Shown here piece by piece: positions 7,739 to 15,614 of a stretch of DNA of 28,215 bases. Below the pieces are notes generated by a model that was not told where the DNA came from, ran no database searches, and was given only the letters and a program-made list of their open reading frames with translations. A program made the position numbers and the translations under genes. How positions within the stretch are numbered: position 1 is the stretch's first letter; each line of letters begins with the position of its first letter. This DNA comes from Dactylosporangium sp. AC04546 (lineage in GTDB: Bacteria; Actinomycetota; Actinomycetes; Mycobacteriales; Micromonosporaceae): the NCBI RefSeq assembly GCF_022095675.1, contig NZ_JAHYSG010000144.1, positions 1 to 28,215 of the forward strand, given 5' to 3'.

Positions 7739-8893
7739 CTACGGGCTGATCTGCTGTCCGCTGTCGTTCCAGGTGTTGTTGCTCCACTGCGGCATGGTCG
7801 AGGCGGAGAAGGCCTGGGTGCCGTAGTAGCCACCCTTGGGCCAGAAGCCACCGCCGGAGGCGCGCATGAACTTGTTGTTCGTGACCCTGCCGTTGGTGAT
7901 CTTGTAGTTGGCGTCGTACCAGTAGAACGAGTAGCCGCCGCCGTTCATCAGGTTGCTGTCGACCACGACGTCGCTGATCGAGCCGATGTCGGCCTTGAGC
8001 AGGATGCAGGACGTCTGCGTGTGCTGGTTCTCCAGCCGGTTGTGCAGAATCCGGATGTACTTCGCGTTGGTCGACTGGATGACGTCGTTGTGCTGGGCCG
8101 AGCCGACGCCGTTGGGGTCGTGCAGCCAGGAGTCCTGGACCGTGCCCGTGCCGTCGATACGGAGGATGTCGCCGGAACCGTGGGCGTTGACCCGCAGGAG
8201 GGTGAAGCCGGTGCGGCCGATGAGGGCGATGCCGCCGGTGGAGGCGTCCTTGCCCTGGCCGTCGATCTCGGTGTCCTCGATGCGCAGGTTCGCATTGTCG
8301 TCGGTGGACGTCACGGCCTGAACGTTGGCCACGCGGATCCGGCTGTTGCGGATCGTCACGTTCTTGGCCTTGATCTCCAGGTGGCCATTGATGTCCTTGC
8401 CGTCGATGACGGTGCCGGCAACCGTGATGGTCATCGGGCCGGTGTACGGCGTCAGCGTCACCTTCTTGCGCGTGTCGCCCGCCAGGCCCTTCGGGTACCC
8501 GGTGTTGTTCTCGGCCGGGAAGCCCGCGACCGTGTAGGTGGGCGGCACGCCGCCACCGCCGCTCGTGGGCGGCTTGGTCGTCGCGCTCTTGGTCGGCGAC
8601 GCCGAGGCCGAGGCCGACGGCGACGCCGATGCGATCGGGGACGCCGAGGCGGTCGGGCCGGCCGACGTCGACGGCTGGTCGCTGACCGTCGGGCGGGGCT
8701 GGGCGCCGGTCGCCGGAAGGTTCTTGCAGGCGGTGAGGCCGCCGGTGGCCAGGAGCGCCACCGCCATCACGCCGACACCGGCGCGGCGCAACGGGCTGCG
8801 GCCGGTGTACTTCGGCTGGGGGAGCCGGTCGTGCTGGTCGTGCTCGTCGAGCTCGCTGTGCGCGACGCTGAGCGATGCGTCCTGCGGGTTCAT
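7739..8893 (-). CDS. Secreted lipoprotein with a right-handed parallel beta-helix domain
   Basis: From the ATG at 8893 this is a 384-residue protein. A cytoplasmic stretch of about 32 residues and an RSPLRR charge cluster are followed by a hydrophobic helix ending in a lipobox, LTAC, with Cys56 as the predicted lipid attachment site. A Ser/Ala/Pro/Thr-rich linker (about 60-110) leads to the beta-helix. Successive short strands with Ile/Val/Asn ladders (VTIRNSRIRV, NLRIEDTEID, IRILHNRLEN, VVVDSNLMNG) are typical of PbH1 repeats in polysaccharide-binding or polysaccharide-cleaving proteins. No catalytic signature is obvious, so the substrate is not assigned. The ATG at 8893 has GGGAGG eleven bases upstream; an in-frame ATG at 8923 would add ten residues. 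The long pre-signal stretch is unusual for a lipoprotein. Confidence 0.8.
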   Translation of the reverse strand: MNPQDASLSVAHSELDEHDQHDRLPQPKYTGRSPLRRAGVGVMAVALLATGGLTACKNLPATGAQPRPTVSDQPSTSAGPTASASPIASASPSASASASPTKSATTKPPTSGGGGVPPTYTVAGFPAENNTGYPKGLAGDTRKKVTLTPYTGPMTITVAGTVIDGKDINGHLEIKAKNVTIRNSRIRVANVQAVTSTDDNANLRIEDTEIDGQGKDASTGGIALIGRTGFTLLRVNAHGSGDILRIDGTGTVQDSWLHDPNGVGSAQHNDVIQSTNAKYIRILHNRLENQHTQTSCILLKADIGSISDVVVDSNLMNGGGYSFYWYDANYKITNGRVTNNKFMRASGGGFWPKGGYYGTQAFSASTMPQWSNNTWNDSGQQISP

Positions 8894-9565
8894 GCTTTGG
8901 GAATCCTCCCGGTCAGTCGACATCCGTCAGTCGACGGCCGTTGTGGCCAGTCGGAGCTTTTCGGCGTGAAAGTCGGTTGGCGTTCCGCTCCTTCGACTTC
9001 GTATGTCTGCGGGAAACGCAGCCGAATTCTCCTCAGGTAATGCCCAGATTGACACACCATGATCGGCTTTATGTGCGTTGCCCACAACCTTGCGTAACGT
9101 TTGCCGGTCCGAAGCATGCCATGGTTCGGCGGGCGAATGAAACCCTGGGACGTGCCGGAAGCACTACCTTTAGTATTCTTAAGTCCGGCCTAAGAAGCAG
9201 CACGACTGGAAAGCTGCATGAATCCGTCGGATCGGGCATATCGACGCGGGCAACGAGTGGCCCAGATCACGCTGGCGCCTCTGGCGCGGAAGCGGCGATC
9301 TTCGCCAGCTTCGTGATGCCGTGAACCATACAGCTACGTAGTTGTTTGGCCTAGTGGTGGCGGATGTGATGTAGCAGACCGTCGATCGGGCACGTGCCGC
9401 TATGCCCGGATTATCCGTGGTGTACGGGTAAATCGGGCACAGCAGGCAGGGGGGATTTGTGCGGTACGAGTGAATTCGCTGGCCGTGCGGAGCGGGCGGC
9501 GCCGAGCGGCGGGCGGCCGCCGGGGGTGGTAGGACATTCCCTTGCCGGTGTGAATCGCGGCCGCC
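8894..9565. other. Long intergenic region of lower GC with no convincing gene
   Basis: This stretch separates the beta-helix lipoprotein gene from the 3' end of the YiaA/B gene. It is clearly less GC-rich than its surroundings between about 8990 and 9470. It should hold the promoter and leader of the lipoprotein gene on the minus strand. I see small dyads, for example TTCTTA/TAAGAA at 9176-9181 and 9191-9196 and CTACGTAG near 9340. I see no frame with actinobacterial codon use and no riboswitch or tRNA I can name. Confidence 0.6.
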
Positions 9566-9584
9566 GGCGCATCGACAATGCGCC
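9566..9584 (-). terminator. Terminator-like hairpin after the YiaA/B gene
   Basis: GGCGCAT (9566-9572) and ATGCGCC (9578-9584) form a perfect 7-base stem around a 5-base loop. On the minus strand it begins about 13 bases after the YiaA/B stop codon. There is no T run. Confidence 0.55.
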
Positions 9585-9596
9585 AAGGAATAGCCC

Positions 9597-9878
9597 TTAC
9601 GCGCGGAACGGGTCGTGTTCGGTGAGAATCCGGTCGAGCCGGGCCTGGTCCACGCGTTGCACCACCGACTCGGTTTCCTGCCGGTCACGGATGCATTTGG
9701 CGAGCGTGAAGGCCGACGTGACGGTGTAGAGCACCCCGACGGCGAGAAAGGCCCGCATCCACCCGTCGACGGGCAGATATGCGATTCCGGCGGCAACGCC
9801 GCCGAGGGCGACCGCGAACGACAGCGCGGACTGCAGGAAGAATGCGGCGGTGGTCCTCGGCGGCACGGGAGTCGTCAT
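9597..9878 (-). CDS. YiaA/YiaB family inner membrane protein
   Basis: This 93-residue protein has two hydrophobic segments (about 10-33 and 41-60) separated by a short DGWMR turn, then a charged cytoplasmic tail of about 30 residues (IRDRQETESVV...). The length, the FFLQSALSFAVALGGVAAGIAYLP segment and the two-helix plan fit the YiaA/B domain family. Its function is unknown beyond membrane localisation and a suggested link to stress. The ATG at 9878 has no strong ribosome-binding site. The gene lies 53 bases after the kinase/ParB-like gene on the same strand and may be cotranscribed with it. A terminator-like hairpin follows. Confidence 0.8.
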   Translation of the reverse strand: MTTPVPPRTTAAFFLQSALSFAVALGGVAAGIAYLPVDGWMRAFLAVGVLYTVTSAFTLAKCIRDRQETESVVQRVDQARLDRILTEHDPFRA

Positions 9879-9931
9879 GCGGACCAGTCTCAGGCGGCCG
9901 GCTTCCGGACCGCCTGAGTAGCGGTACTCAA

Positions 9932-10867
9932 TCAGTACCCGGCGTGGACCTCGGGTGGGTTGTGCGCCGGCACGGGCAGCTCGATCTTGTGCAGCCGCTC
10001 CCACGCGTCGACGACGTCGCGCGTGACGTGGGCGCGGAAGTAGTCGTTGGCGCTGAGCCGGTTGGTGACCGCCTCCTCGCCCTCGGCGAGCAGGCTGGCC
10101 GGGACCAGACGGAGCCCGGCCTGCACGGCCGCGCTGAGCCGGCGGTGGCCGTCGATCACGTAGTAGTCGGGCCCTGAGTGACCGATGGTCAGCGGCTCCA
10201 TCGCCTCGGGGACGGTGACCCCGTCGGTCGGCGCCGGGAAGTCGAGCTCCCGCGTGGGATACACCCGCATGGGGTCGAGCAGCAGCAGCGGCGGCTTCTC
10301 GCGGAGGATGTCGCCGCCGAGCCGCCCCTCGAAGGCCGCCTGCACGAGCTCGACGATGTCGTCCGGCCGGGCCCGGGTGCTGTCGCACACCAGGTCGTAG
10401 TTGCGCAGCCGGAACTTGTCCGCCCCGTAGCGGGTGAGGAACCGCATCCGCTCGCTCTCGCTGCGGCTGCGCAGGTTGGTCTTGGCCTCTTCGAGCGAGG
10501 AGTAGTTCTCGACCTCGCTGTGCGGGCGGGCGAGCACGCGGCGGGCGGCCTCGTTGGGCTCGGTGATGAGGTGCACCTTGAACGCCTCGTGGAAGAAGAA
10601 CCACGCGAGGCGGCTGTCGACGATGAGCTGCTCGCCGGACTTCGCGATCTCGGACTGCAGCTGGTCGACGGCGCTGTCGATCGCGTCGTCGAGCTCGGCG
10701 TGCAGGTTGAGCTGGAGCGCGGTCATGCCGCGGCGCTGGGCCATCTCCCGGTACATGTCGCCGACGCTGATCCGGCGCAGACCCAGCCGACCGGCGAGCT
10801 CCACGGAAACGGTGCTCTTCCCGCTGCCCAGGTCGCCGTTGATGACCACGGACCGGTGATTGCTCAT
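9932..10867 (-). CDS. Fusion of a cytidylate-kinase-like P-loop domain and a ParB-like domain
   Basis: This 311-residue protein has two parts. The N-terminal ~185 residues resemble AAA/cytidylate-kinase-like P-loop kinases: Walker A GDLGSGKST at 11-19, an ISVGDMYREMA segment (34-43) like the nucleotide-monophosphate site of CMP kinase, and a VDSRLAWFF segment near 83-91. The C-terminal part carries YYVIDGHRRLSAAVQAG at about 235-251, the GHRR-type signature of the ParB/sulfiredoxin-like fold. That fold includes nucleases, CTPases and free-serine kinases. No substrate can be assigned. The ATG at 10867 starts just before the P-loop; in-frame codons up to 10990 add a low-complexity, non-conserved extension. 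It is divergent from the urease operon, and the YiaA/B gene follows in the same direction. Confidence 0.75.
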   Translation of the reverse strand: MSNHRSVVINGDLGSGKSTVSVELAGRLGLRRISVGDMYREMAQRRGMTALQLNLHAELDDAIDSAVDQLQSEIAKSGEQLIVDSRLAWFFFHEAFKVHLITEPNEAARRVLARPHSEVENYSSLEEAKTNLRSRSESERMRFLTRYGADKFRLRNYDLVCDSTRARPDDIVELVQAAFEGRLGGDILREKPPLLLLDPMRVYPTRELDFPAPTDGVTVPEAMEPLTIGHSGPDYYVIDGHRRLSAAVQAGLRLVPASLLAEGEEAVTNRLSANDYFRAHVTRDVVDAWERLHKIELPVPAHNPPEVHAGY

Positions 10868-11012
10868 GCCGCAACTCTCTAGGTGATGGGGCCCTGACCA
10901 TGAGCTACAGCCCACCGGGCCAGTCCAGGGCTGGAGCCTAACACGCCCTGGTTGCGCGCCTTTCCGTTTCATTCCCCCGTGCGAGGCCACCGTCGGACAC
11001 CCGGTGCGAGGT

Positions 11013-11039
11013 GTAATCGGGGTGAAACATCAGGGTGAC
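11013..11039 (+). promoter_or_regulatory. GlnR-type nitrogen-regulation box upstream of ureA
   Basis: The pattern is GTAAT, six bases, GAAAC, six bases, GTGAC. It fits the actinobacterial GlnR operator (alternating GTnAC and GAAAC half-sites spaced by six bases) over three half-sites; the fourth half-site position (11046-11050) does not match. It lies 39 bases upstream of the ureA start, over the expected promoter. GlnR is the global nitrogen regulator in actinobacteria and is known to control urease genes in several of them. Direction of control cannot be told from the site. Confidence 0.7.
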
Positions 11040-11077
11040 ACCATCCCCGCCACTACCGTCCCGACGGGAGGACCGCG

Positions 11078-11380
11078 TTGTTCCTGAGCCGCCACGAGCA
11101 GGAGCGCCTGTTGATCCACGTCGCCGCCGACGTGGCGCAGCGGCGCAAGGACCGCGGGCTCAAGCTCAACTATCCCGAGGCCGTCGCCATCATCACCGCC
11201 TTCCTGCTCGAAGGGGCGCGCGACGGGCGGACCGTGGTCGACCTCATGGAGGCCGGCCGGCATGTGCTCGGCCGGGACGACGTGCTGGAAGGGGTGCCCG
11301 AGATGCTCGCGGAGGTGCAGGTGGAAGCCACCTTCCCGGACGGCACCAAGCTGGTGACCGTCCACCACCCGATCCCGTGA
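11078..11380 (+). CDS. ureA: Urease subunit gamma
   Basis: This 100-residue protein is the gamma subunit of nickel urease, which with beta and alpha forms the cytoplasmic (abc)3 trimer. The family core is plain: [18 protein letters not shown], then [25 protein letters not shown], then [28 protein letters not shown] at the C-terminus. The start is a TTG at 11078 with GGAGG about six bases upstream; no ATG or GTG fits the family N-terminus. Its stop overlaps the ureB start by four bases. It is first in the order ureA-B-C-F-G-D and lies just after the GlnR-type box. Confidence 0.96.
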   Translation: MFLSRHEQERLLIHVAADVAQRRKDRGLKLNYPEAVAIITAFLLEGARDGRTVVDLMEAGRHVLGRDDVLEGVPEMLAEVQVEATFPDGTKLVTVHHPIP

Positions 11381-11682
11381 TCCCCGGCGAGATCGTGCCC
11401 GGCGACGGGCCCGTGGTGATCAATCACAACCGGCCGGAGCTGCGGCTCAGCGTCAACAACACCGGCGACCGGCCCGTGCAGGTCGGGTCGCACTACCACT
11501 TCGCCGAGGCCAACGACGCGCTCGACTTCGACCGCGACCGCGCCTGGGGCCACCGGCTCGCGGTGCCAGCCGGGACGTCGGTGCGCTTCGAGCCCGGCGT
11601 GGCCCGGGAGGTCGTGCTGGTGCCGCTCGCCGGCCACCGGATCGTCCCCGGGCTGCGGGGCAAGGCTGGAGGACCGCTGTGA
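11377..11682 (+). CDS. ureB: Urease subunit beta
   Basis: This 101-residue protein is the beta subunit of urease. The family blocks are visible: [18 protein letters not shown] at the start, then [48 protein letters not shown] and [23 protein letters not shown]. Beta and gamma are separate here, as in most bacteria, not fused. The GTG start overlaps the ureA stop (GTGA) and its own stop overlaps the ureC start in the same way, so the three structural subunits are translationally coupled. Confidence 0.96.
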   Translation: MIPGEIVPGDGPVVINHNRPELRLSVNNTGDRPVQVGSHYHFAEANDALDFDRDRAWGHRLAVPAGTSVRFEPGVAREVVLVPLAGHRIVPGLRGKAGGPL

Positions 11683-13388
11683 CCGAGCTCGACCGCCGCC
11701 GGTACGCGAACCTCTACGGCCCGACGACCGGGGACCGGGTGCGGCTGGCCGACACCAACCTGTTCATCCAGATCGAGCACGACCACTGCGTGGGCGGCGA
11801 CGAGGCGGTGTTCGGCGGCGGGAAGGTGATCCGCGAGTCGATGGGGCAGTCGCGGGCGACCCGCGCCGAGGGCACCCCCGACACCGTCATCACCGGCGCG
11901 ATCGTGCTCGACCACTGGGGCATCGTGAAGGCCGACGTGGGCATCCGCGACGGCCGGATCGTGGGCATCGGCCGGGCCGGCAACCCCGACACGATGGACG
12001 GCGTGGACCCGGCGCTGGTGATCGGGCCGTCGACCGAGGTGATCGCCGGCAACGGCCGGATCCTCACCGCCGGCGCCATCGACTGCCACGTGCACCTCAT
12101 CGCGCCGCTCATCCTGGAGGAGGCGCTCGCCAGCGGTATCACCACCATCGTCGGCGGAGGCACCGGACCGGCCGAGGGCAGCAAGGCCACGACCGTCACG
12201 CCCGGCGCGTGGCACCTGGCCCGGATGTTCGAGGCCCTCGACCCGTGGCCGGTCAACGTGCTGCTGCTCGGCAAGGGCAACACCGTCTCCGAAGCGGCGA
12301 TGTGGGAGCAGCTGCGCGGCGGCGCCGGCGGCTTCAAGCTGCACGAGGACTGGGGCACCACCCCGGCCGCGATCGACGCCTGCCTGCGGGTCGCCGACGC
12401 GTCGGGCGTGCAGGTGAACATCCACACCGACACGCTCAACGAGGCCGGGTTCGTCGAGGAGACCCTGCGCGCGATCGCCGGGCGCTCCATCCACGCGTAC
12501 CACACCGAGGGCGCCGGCGGTGGGCACGCGCCCGACATCATCACGGTCGCGTCGCACCCGAATGTGCTGCCGTCGTCGACGAACCCGACCCGCCCGTACA
12601 CCCGGAACACCCTCAGCGAGCACCTCGACATGCTCATCGTGTGCCACCACCTGAACCCCAGCGTTCCGGAGGACCTGGCGTTCGCGGAGAGCCGGATCCG
12701 GCCCTCGACGATGGCGGCCGAGGACCTGCTGCACGACCTGGGCGCGATCTCCATCATCGGCTCCGACTCGCAGGCGATGGGCCGGGTCGGCGAGGTGGTG
12801 CTGCGCACCTGGCAGACCGCGCACGTGATGAAGCAGCGGCGCGGCGCCCTGCCGGGCGACGGGCCGGCCGACAACGAGCGGGCGAAGCGCTACGTCGCGA
12901 AGTACACGATCTGCCCGGCTGTGGCGAGCGGCATCGACCACGAGGTCGGCTCGGTGGCGGTCGGCAAGCTGGCCGACCTGGTGCTGTGGGACCCGGCGTT
13001 CTTCGGGGTCCGGCCGCACGTCGTCATCAAGGGCGGCGCGATCGCCTGGGGCGCCATGGGCGACGCCAACGCCTCGATCCCGACGCCGCAGCCGGTGCTG
13101 TCCCGGCCGATGTTCGGCGCCTACGGTACCGCCGCCCCCGCGACAAGCCTCGCGTTCGTGGCGCAGGCGGCGCTCGACGACGGGCTGGCCGACCGGCTCG
13201 GCATTCGCCGAAAGCTGGCCGCGGTCGCCGACACGCGGAGCCGGGGCAAGGCCGACCTGCCCGGCAACGACGCGCTGCCGAGGATCGAGGTCGAGCCGGA
13301 CACGTTCACGGTCCGTATCGACGGCGAGGTGGTCGAGCCGGATCCGGTCACCGAGCTGCCGATGGCGCAGCGGTACTTCTTGTTCTGA
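11679..13388 (+). CDS. ureC: Urease subunit alpha (catalytic, nickel-binding)
   Basis: This 569-residue protein is the catalytic subunit that hydrolyses urea to ammonia and carbamate. The nickel ligands and active-site residues are in place: CHVHL with His137 and His139, the carbamylated Lys220 in FKLHEDWG with His222, the [14 protein letters not shown] and [14 protein letters not shown] histidines, and the [11 protein letters not shown] aspartate. The mobile flap carries the Cys-His-His of [25 protein letters not shown] sequence. The length is normal and I see no missing active-site residue. The GTG start overlaps the ureB stop by four bases, and ureF follows after two bases. Confidence 0.98.
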   Translation: MTELDRRRYANLYGPTTGDRVRLADTNLFIQIEHDHCVGGDEAVFGGGKVIRESMGQSRATRAEGTPDTVITGAIVLDHWGIVKADVGIRDGRIVGIGRAGNPDTMDGVDPALVIGPSTEVIAGNGRILTAGAIDCHVHLIAPLILEEALASGITTIVGGGTGPAEGSKATTVTPGAWHLARMFEALDPWPVNVLLLGKGNTVSEAAMWEQLRGGAGGFKLHEDWGTTPAAIDACLRVADASGVQVNIHTDTLNEAGFVEETLRAIAGRSIHAYHTEGAGGGHAPDIITVASHPNVLPSSTNPTRPYTRNTLSEHLDMLIVCHHLNPSVPEDLAFAESRIRPSTMAAEDLLHDLGAISIIGSDSQAMGRVGEVVLRTWQTAHVMKQRRGALPGDGPADNERAKRYVAKYTICPAVASGIDHEVGSVAVGKLADLVLWDPAFFGVRPHVVIKGGAIAWGAMGDANASIPTPQPVLSRPMFGAYGTAAPATSLAFVAQAALDDGLADRLGIRRKLAAVADTRSRGKADLPGNDALPRIEVEPDTFTVRIDGEVVEPDPVTELPMAQRYFLF

Positions 13389-13390
13389 TC

Positions 13391-14050
13391 ATGCGCGCCT
13401 ACACCCAGCTGCTGATCCTGGCCGACGGCCGGTTCCCCTCCGGCGGGCACGCCCACTCGGGCGGCCTGGAGGCGGCGGTCCAGGCCGGCCGGGTGCGCGA
13501 CTTGGATCGGTTGCGGGATTTCCTCAGCGGACGGCTGCACACCGTGGGGCTCGTCGGCGCGGCATTCGCGGCCGCTGCCTGCGCGCGACCGTTCATGATG
13601 GACGAGCTGGAGGAGGAGCTCGATGCGCGGACGCCGTCGCCCGCTCAACGGCTCGCCGCTCGCCGGCAGGGCCGGTCGCTGATCCGCGCGGCTCGGGTGG
13701 TTTGGCCGGGGGAGCAGGTCGAGCGGGCGGCGCGGACGAAGGTCTCGCAGCCGGTCGCGCTCGGCGTGGTGGCCGACGCCGCCGGCGTGACGCCCGGTGA
13801 GACCGCGCTGCTCAGCGCGTACCACTCGATCTCGGGTCCCGCGAGCGCGGCCGTTCGCCTCCTCGGGCTCGACCCGTACCAGGTGCACGGGCTGCTCGCC
13901 GCGCTCGGGGACGAGTGTGACGAGGTGGCCCGCGCGGCCGCCGCATTCACGCGTGGGCCCGCGGCGGAGCTACCGGCGGCATCGGCGCCGCTGCTCGACA
14001 TCTCCGCCGAGGAACACGCCGCATGGGAGGTAAGGCTCTTTGCAAGCTGA
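13391..14050 (+). CDS. ureF: Urease accessory protein UreF
   Basis: This 219-residue protein is the UreF maturation factor. With UreD and UreG it assembles on apo-urease and gates nickel and CO2 delivery to the active site. Recognisable segments are [24 protein letters not shown] near the N-terminus, a helical core with [21 protein letters not shown], and [23 protein letters not shown] in the second half. It is a divergent family, and this copy has the usual size. It starts two bases after the ureC stop. Its last 11 bases overlap the ureG start, which uses a ribosome-binding site inside ureF. Confidence 0.93.
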   Translation: MRAYTQLLILADGRFPSGGHAHSGGLEAAVQAGRVRDLDRLRDFLSGRLHTVGLVGAAFAAAACARPFMMDELEEELDARTPSPAQRLAARRQGRSLIRAARVVWPGEQVERAARTKVSQPVALGVVADAAGVTPGETALLSAYHSISGPASAAVRLLGLDPYQVHGLLAALGDECDEVARAAAAFTRGPAAELPAASAPLLDISAEEHAAWEVRLFAS

Positions 14051-14738
14051 ACACGGACACCCGCACGAGCACGGACCCGGCGAGGTCCCGCACACCCATC
14101 CGCACCCGGACGTCGACCCGCACGCGCCGCTGCACAACGGCGAGCGCGCGCTGCGCATCGGCATCGGCGGCCCCGTCGGCTCGGGCAAGACCGCGCTGGT
14201 CGCCGCGCTGTGCCGCAGCCTCTCGGAAGACCTGCGCCTCGCGGTCGTCACCAACGACATCTACACCACCGAGGACGCCGACTTCCTGCTGCGCAACGGC
14301 GTCCTGCCGGCCGAGCGGATCCGCGCCGTCGAGACCGGCTGCTGCCCACACACCGCGATCCGCGACGACATCTCGGCCAACCTCGACGCGATCGAGGAGT
14401 TGGAGGAGAGCCTCGGCCCGCTCGACGTGATCCTGGTCGAGAGCGGCGGCGACAACCTCACCGCGACCTTCAGCAAGGGCCTGATCGACCAGCAGATCTT
14501 CGTGGTCGACGTGGCCGGCGGGGACAAGGTGCCGCGCAAGGGCGGCCCCGGCGTGACCAGCGCCGACCTGCTGGTCATCAACAAGACTGACCTCGCCCCG
14601 CTGGTCGGCGCCGACCTCGGGGTCATGGCGCGCGACGCGGCCGCCCGCCGCGGCGACCTGCCGACCGTGTTCCTGTCGCTGGTGGAGGACAAGACCGCCG
14701 CCCCCGTGCAGGACTGGATCCGAAGCCTGGTGCGGTGA
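14040..14738 (+). CDS. ureG: Urease accessory GTPase UreG with a His-rich N-terminal tail
   Basis: This 232-residue SIMIBI GTPase delivers nickel during urease maturation. The P-loop is GPVGSGKT (44-51). The metal-binding Cys-Pro-His lies in [39 protein letters not shown] and the NKTD base-recognition motif are all present. The first 32 residues carry nine histidines in HGHPHEHG- and [15 protein letters not shown] runs, a plausible nickel store of the kind UreE carries elsewhere. The start is a TTG at 14040, supported by GGAGG nine bases upstream and an 11-base overlap with ureF. No ureE gene is present. The gene ends in a GTGA overlap with ureD. Confidence 0.96.
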   Translation: MQAEHGHPHEHGPGEVPHTHPHPDVDPHAPLHNGERALRIGIGGPVGSGKTALVAALCRSLSEDLRLAVVTNDIYTTEDADFLLRNGVLPAERIRAVETGCCPHTAIRDDISANLDAIEELEESLGPLDVILVESGGDNLTATFSKGLIDQQIFVVDVAGGDKVPRKGGPGVTSADLLVINKTDLAPLVGADLGVMARDAAARRGDLPTVFLSLVEDKTAAPVQDWIRSLVR

Positions 14739-15394
14739 GGGCCGCCGCCCGGGTCGTGGCCGAGGAGGGCGGGCGGCTGACGGTCCTCAAGGGCGAGGCG
14801 CCGCTGCTGCCCCGCCGTACGGGCCCGAACGAGGTGCACTTCGTCGGCGGCGCGGCCGGCCCGCTCGGCGGCGACGAGTTGAGCATCGAGCTGGAGGTCG
14901 GCCCGGGCGCGCTGCTCGTCGTGCGCACGGTCGCGGCGAGCATCGCGCTGCCCGGCCGCGACGGCGCCTGGTCGCGGCTGTCGATCCACGCCTCGGTGGC
15001 CGGCACCCTGCTGTGGCTGCCCGAGCCGACGATCGCCGCCGCGAACTGCCGCCACCTGACGGAGTCCACAGTGGACCTCGCCGGGGACGCCACGCTCGTG
15101 TGGCGCGAGGAGGTCGTTCGCGGGCGGCACGGCGAGCAGGGCGGCGAGGTACGGCTGAGCACCGCGGTCCGCCGCGCCGGCCGCCCGTTCCACCGCAGCG
15201 ACGTGACCCTCGAGGACAACCCGGCGGTCATGCAGCACCGCGTCTACGCGGGCCTCGTGACGACGAGGACCGTCGATCACAAGCTCCCCGAGATCATGCC
15301 CCTCGCCGCGGGCGGCACGTTGGTCACGGCGCTCGGCGACGACCTCGCGGCGACCCGCGCGATCACCGACCTCCTGGTTACAGCGCCGCAATAG
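14735..15394 (+). CDS. ureD: Urease accessory protein UreD
   Basis: This 219-residue protein is the UreD (UreH) maturation scaffold. In the nickel-transfer complex it contacts apo-urease and UreF and provides part of the metal tunnel. It is recognised from [29 protein letters not shown] and [22 protein letters not shown] segments and the [24 protein letters not shown] end. It is shorter than enterobacterial UreD, as actinobacterial versions are. The GTG start overlaps the ureG stop by four bases. It is the last urease gene; the guanidine riboswitch begins about 60 bases later with no separate terminator between. Confidence 0.92.
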   Translation: MRAAARVVAEEGGRLTVLKGEAPLLPRRTGPNEVHFVGGAAGPLGGDELSIELEVGPGALLVVRTVAASIALPGRDGAWSRLSIHASVAGTLLWLPEPTIAAANCRHLTESTVDLAGDATLVWREEVVRGRHGEQGGEVRLSTAVRRAGRPFHRSDVTLEDNPAVMQHRVYAGLVTTRTVDHKLPEIMPLAAGGTLVTALGDDLAATRAITDLLVTAPQ

Positions 15395-15454
15395 ACGGGC
15401 AAAGTGGCAGTAACGGCGCGGGCGTCTACTCGCATCGACTCACCGATGGTGAGG

Positions 15455-15577
15455 CGCGCCTAGGGTTCCGCGCTTCTGTGCAGGGAGCGGCTGGTCCGAG
15501 AGGTGCAGGCGCCCCGCAGGGATGGGGGCGTTCCACGGCGGGACAAAAGCCCGGGAGACAGCCGACGCTTCCGGCTG
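15455..15577 (+). promoter_or_regulatory. Guanidine-I (ykkC) riboswitch
   Basis: Three conserved blocks of the ykkC/guanidine-I aptamer occur in order: CTAGGGTTCCG at 15460-15470, CTGGTCCGAGAG at 15491-15502, and GGGACAAAAGCCCGGGAGA at 15540-15558 preceded by ACGGC. This class binds free guanidinium and switches on guanidine detoxification or catabolism genes. The outer boundaries given are approximate. It sits about 150 bases upstream of the ureohydrolase start, on the same strand. A hairpin at 15559-15577 follows and appears to belong to the expression platform. Confidence 0.95.
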
Positions 15578-15614
15578 CTCCGCGGCCGGACAGCCAACCC
15601 GGAAGGGACTGTCT
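15559..15614 (+). promoter_or_regulatory. Predicted expression platform with a sequesterable ribosome-binding site
   Basis: CAGCCG (15559-15564) can pair with CGGCTG (15572-15577). CTTCCGG (15568-15574) can instead pair perfectly with CCGGAAG (15599-15605), which covers the GGAAGGGA ribosome-binding site of the downstream gene. The two pairings share bases 15572-15574 and exclude each other. This suggests translational control, with guanidine binding favouring the state that frees the ribosome-binding site. I did not find a clear intrinsic terminator. Confidence 0.5.

Noticed and set aside
8894..9200. Possible cyclic-di-GMP (GEMM) riboswitch upstream of the beta-helix lipoprotein, from GGCAAAC and ACGCA...AAAGCC-like strings on the minus strand
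   Set aside because: The spacing and order do not fit the consensus, the tetraloop-receptor and the second conserved half are missing, and the strings could occur by chance.
9179..9796. A 205-residue minus-strand frame covering the low-GC gap and part of the YiaA/B gene
   Set aside because: It overlaps the better-supported YiaA/B gene in another frame, is rich in Arg/Ser/Pro, and shows no domain.
15395..15454. A second GlnR box upstream of the guanidine riboswitch, from GTAAC at about 15410
   Set aside because: No GAAAC half-site occurs at the required six-base spacing, so only a single half-site is present.
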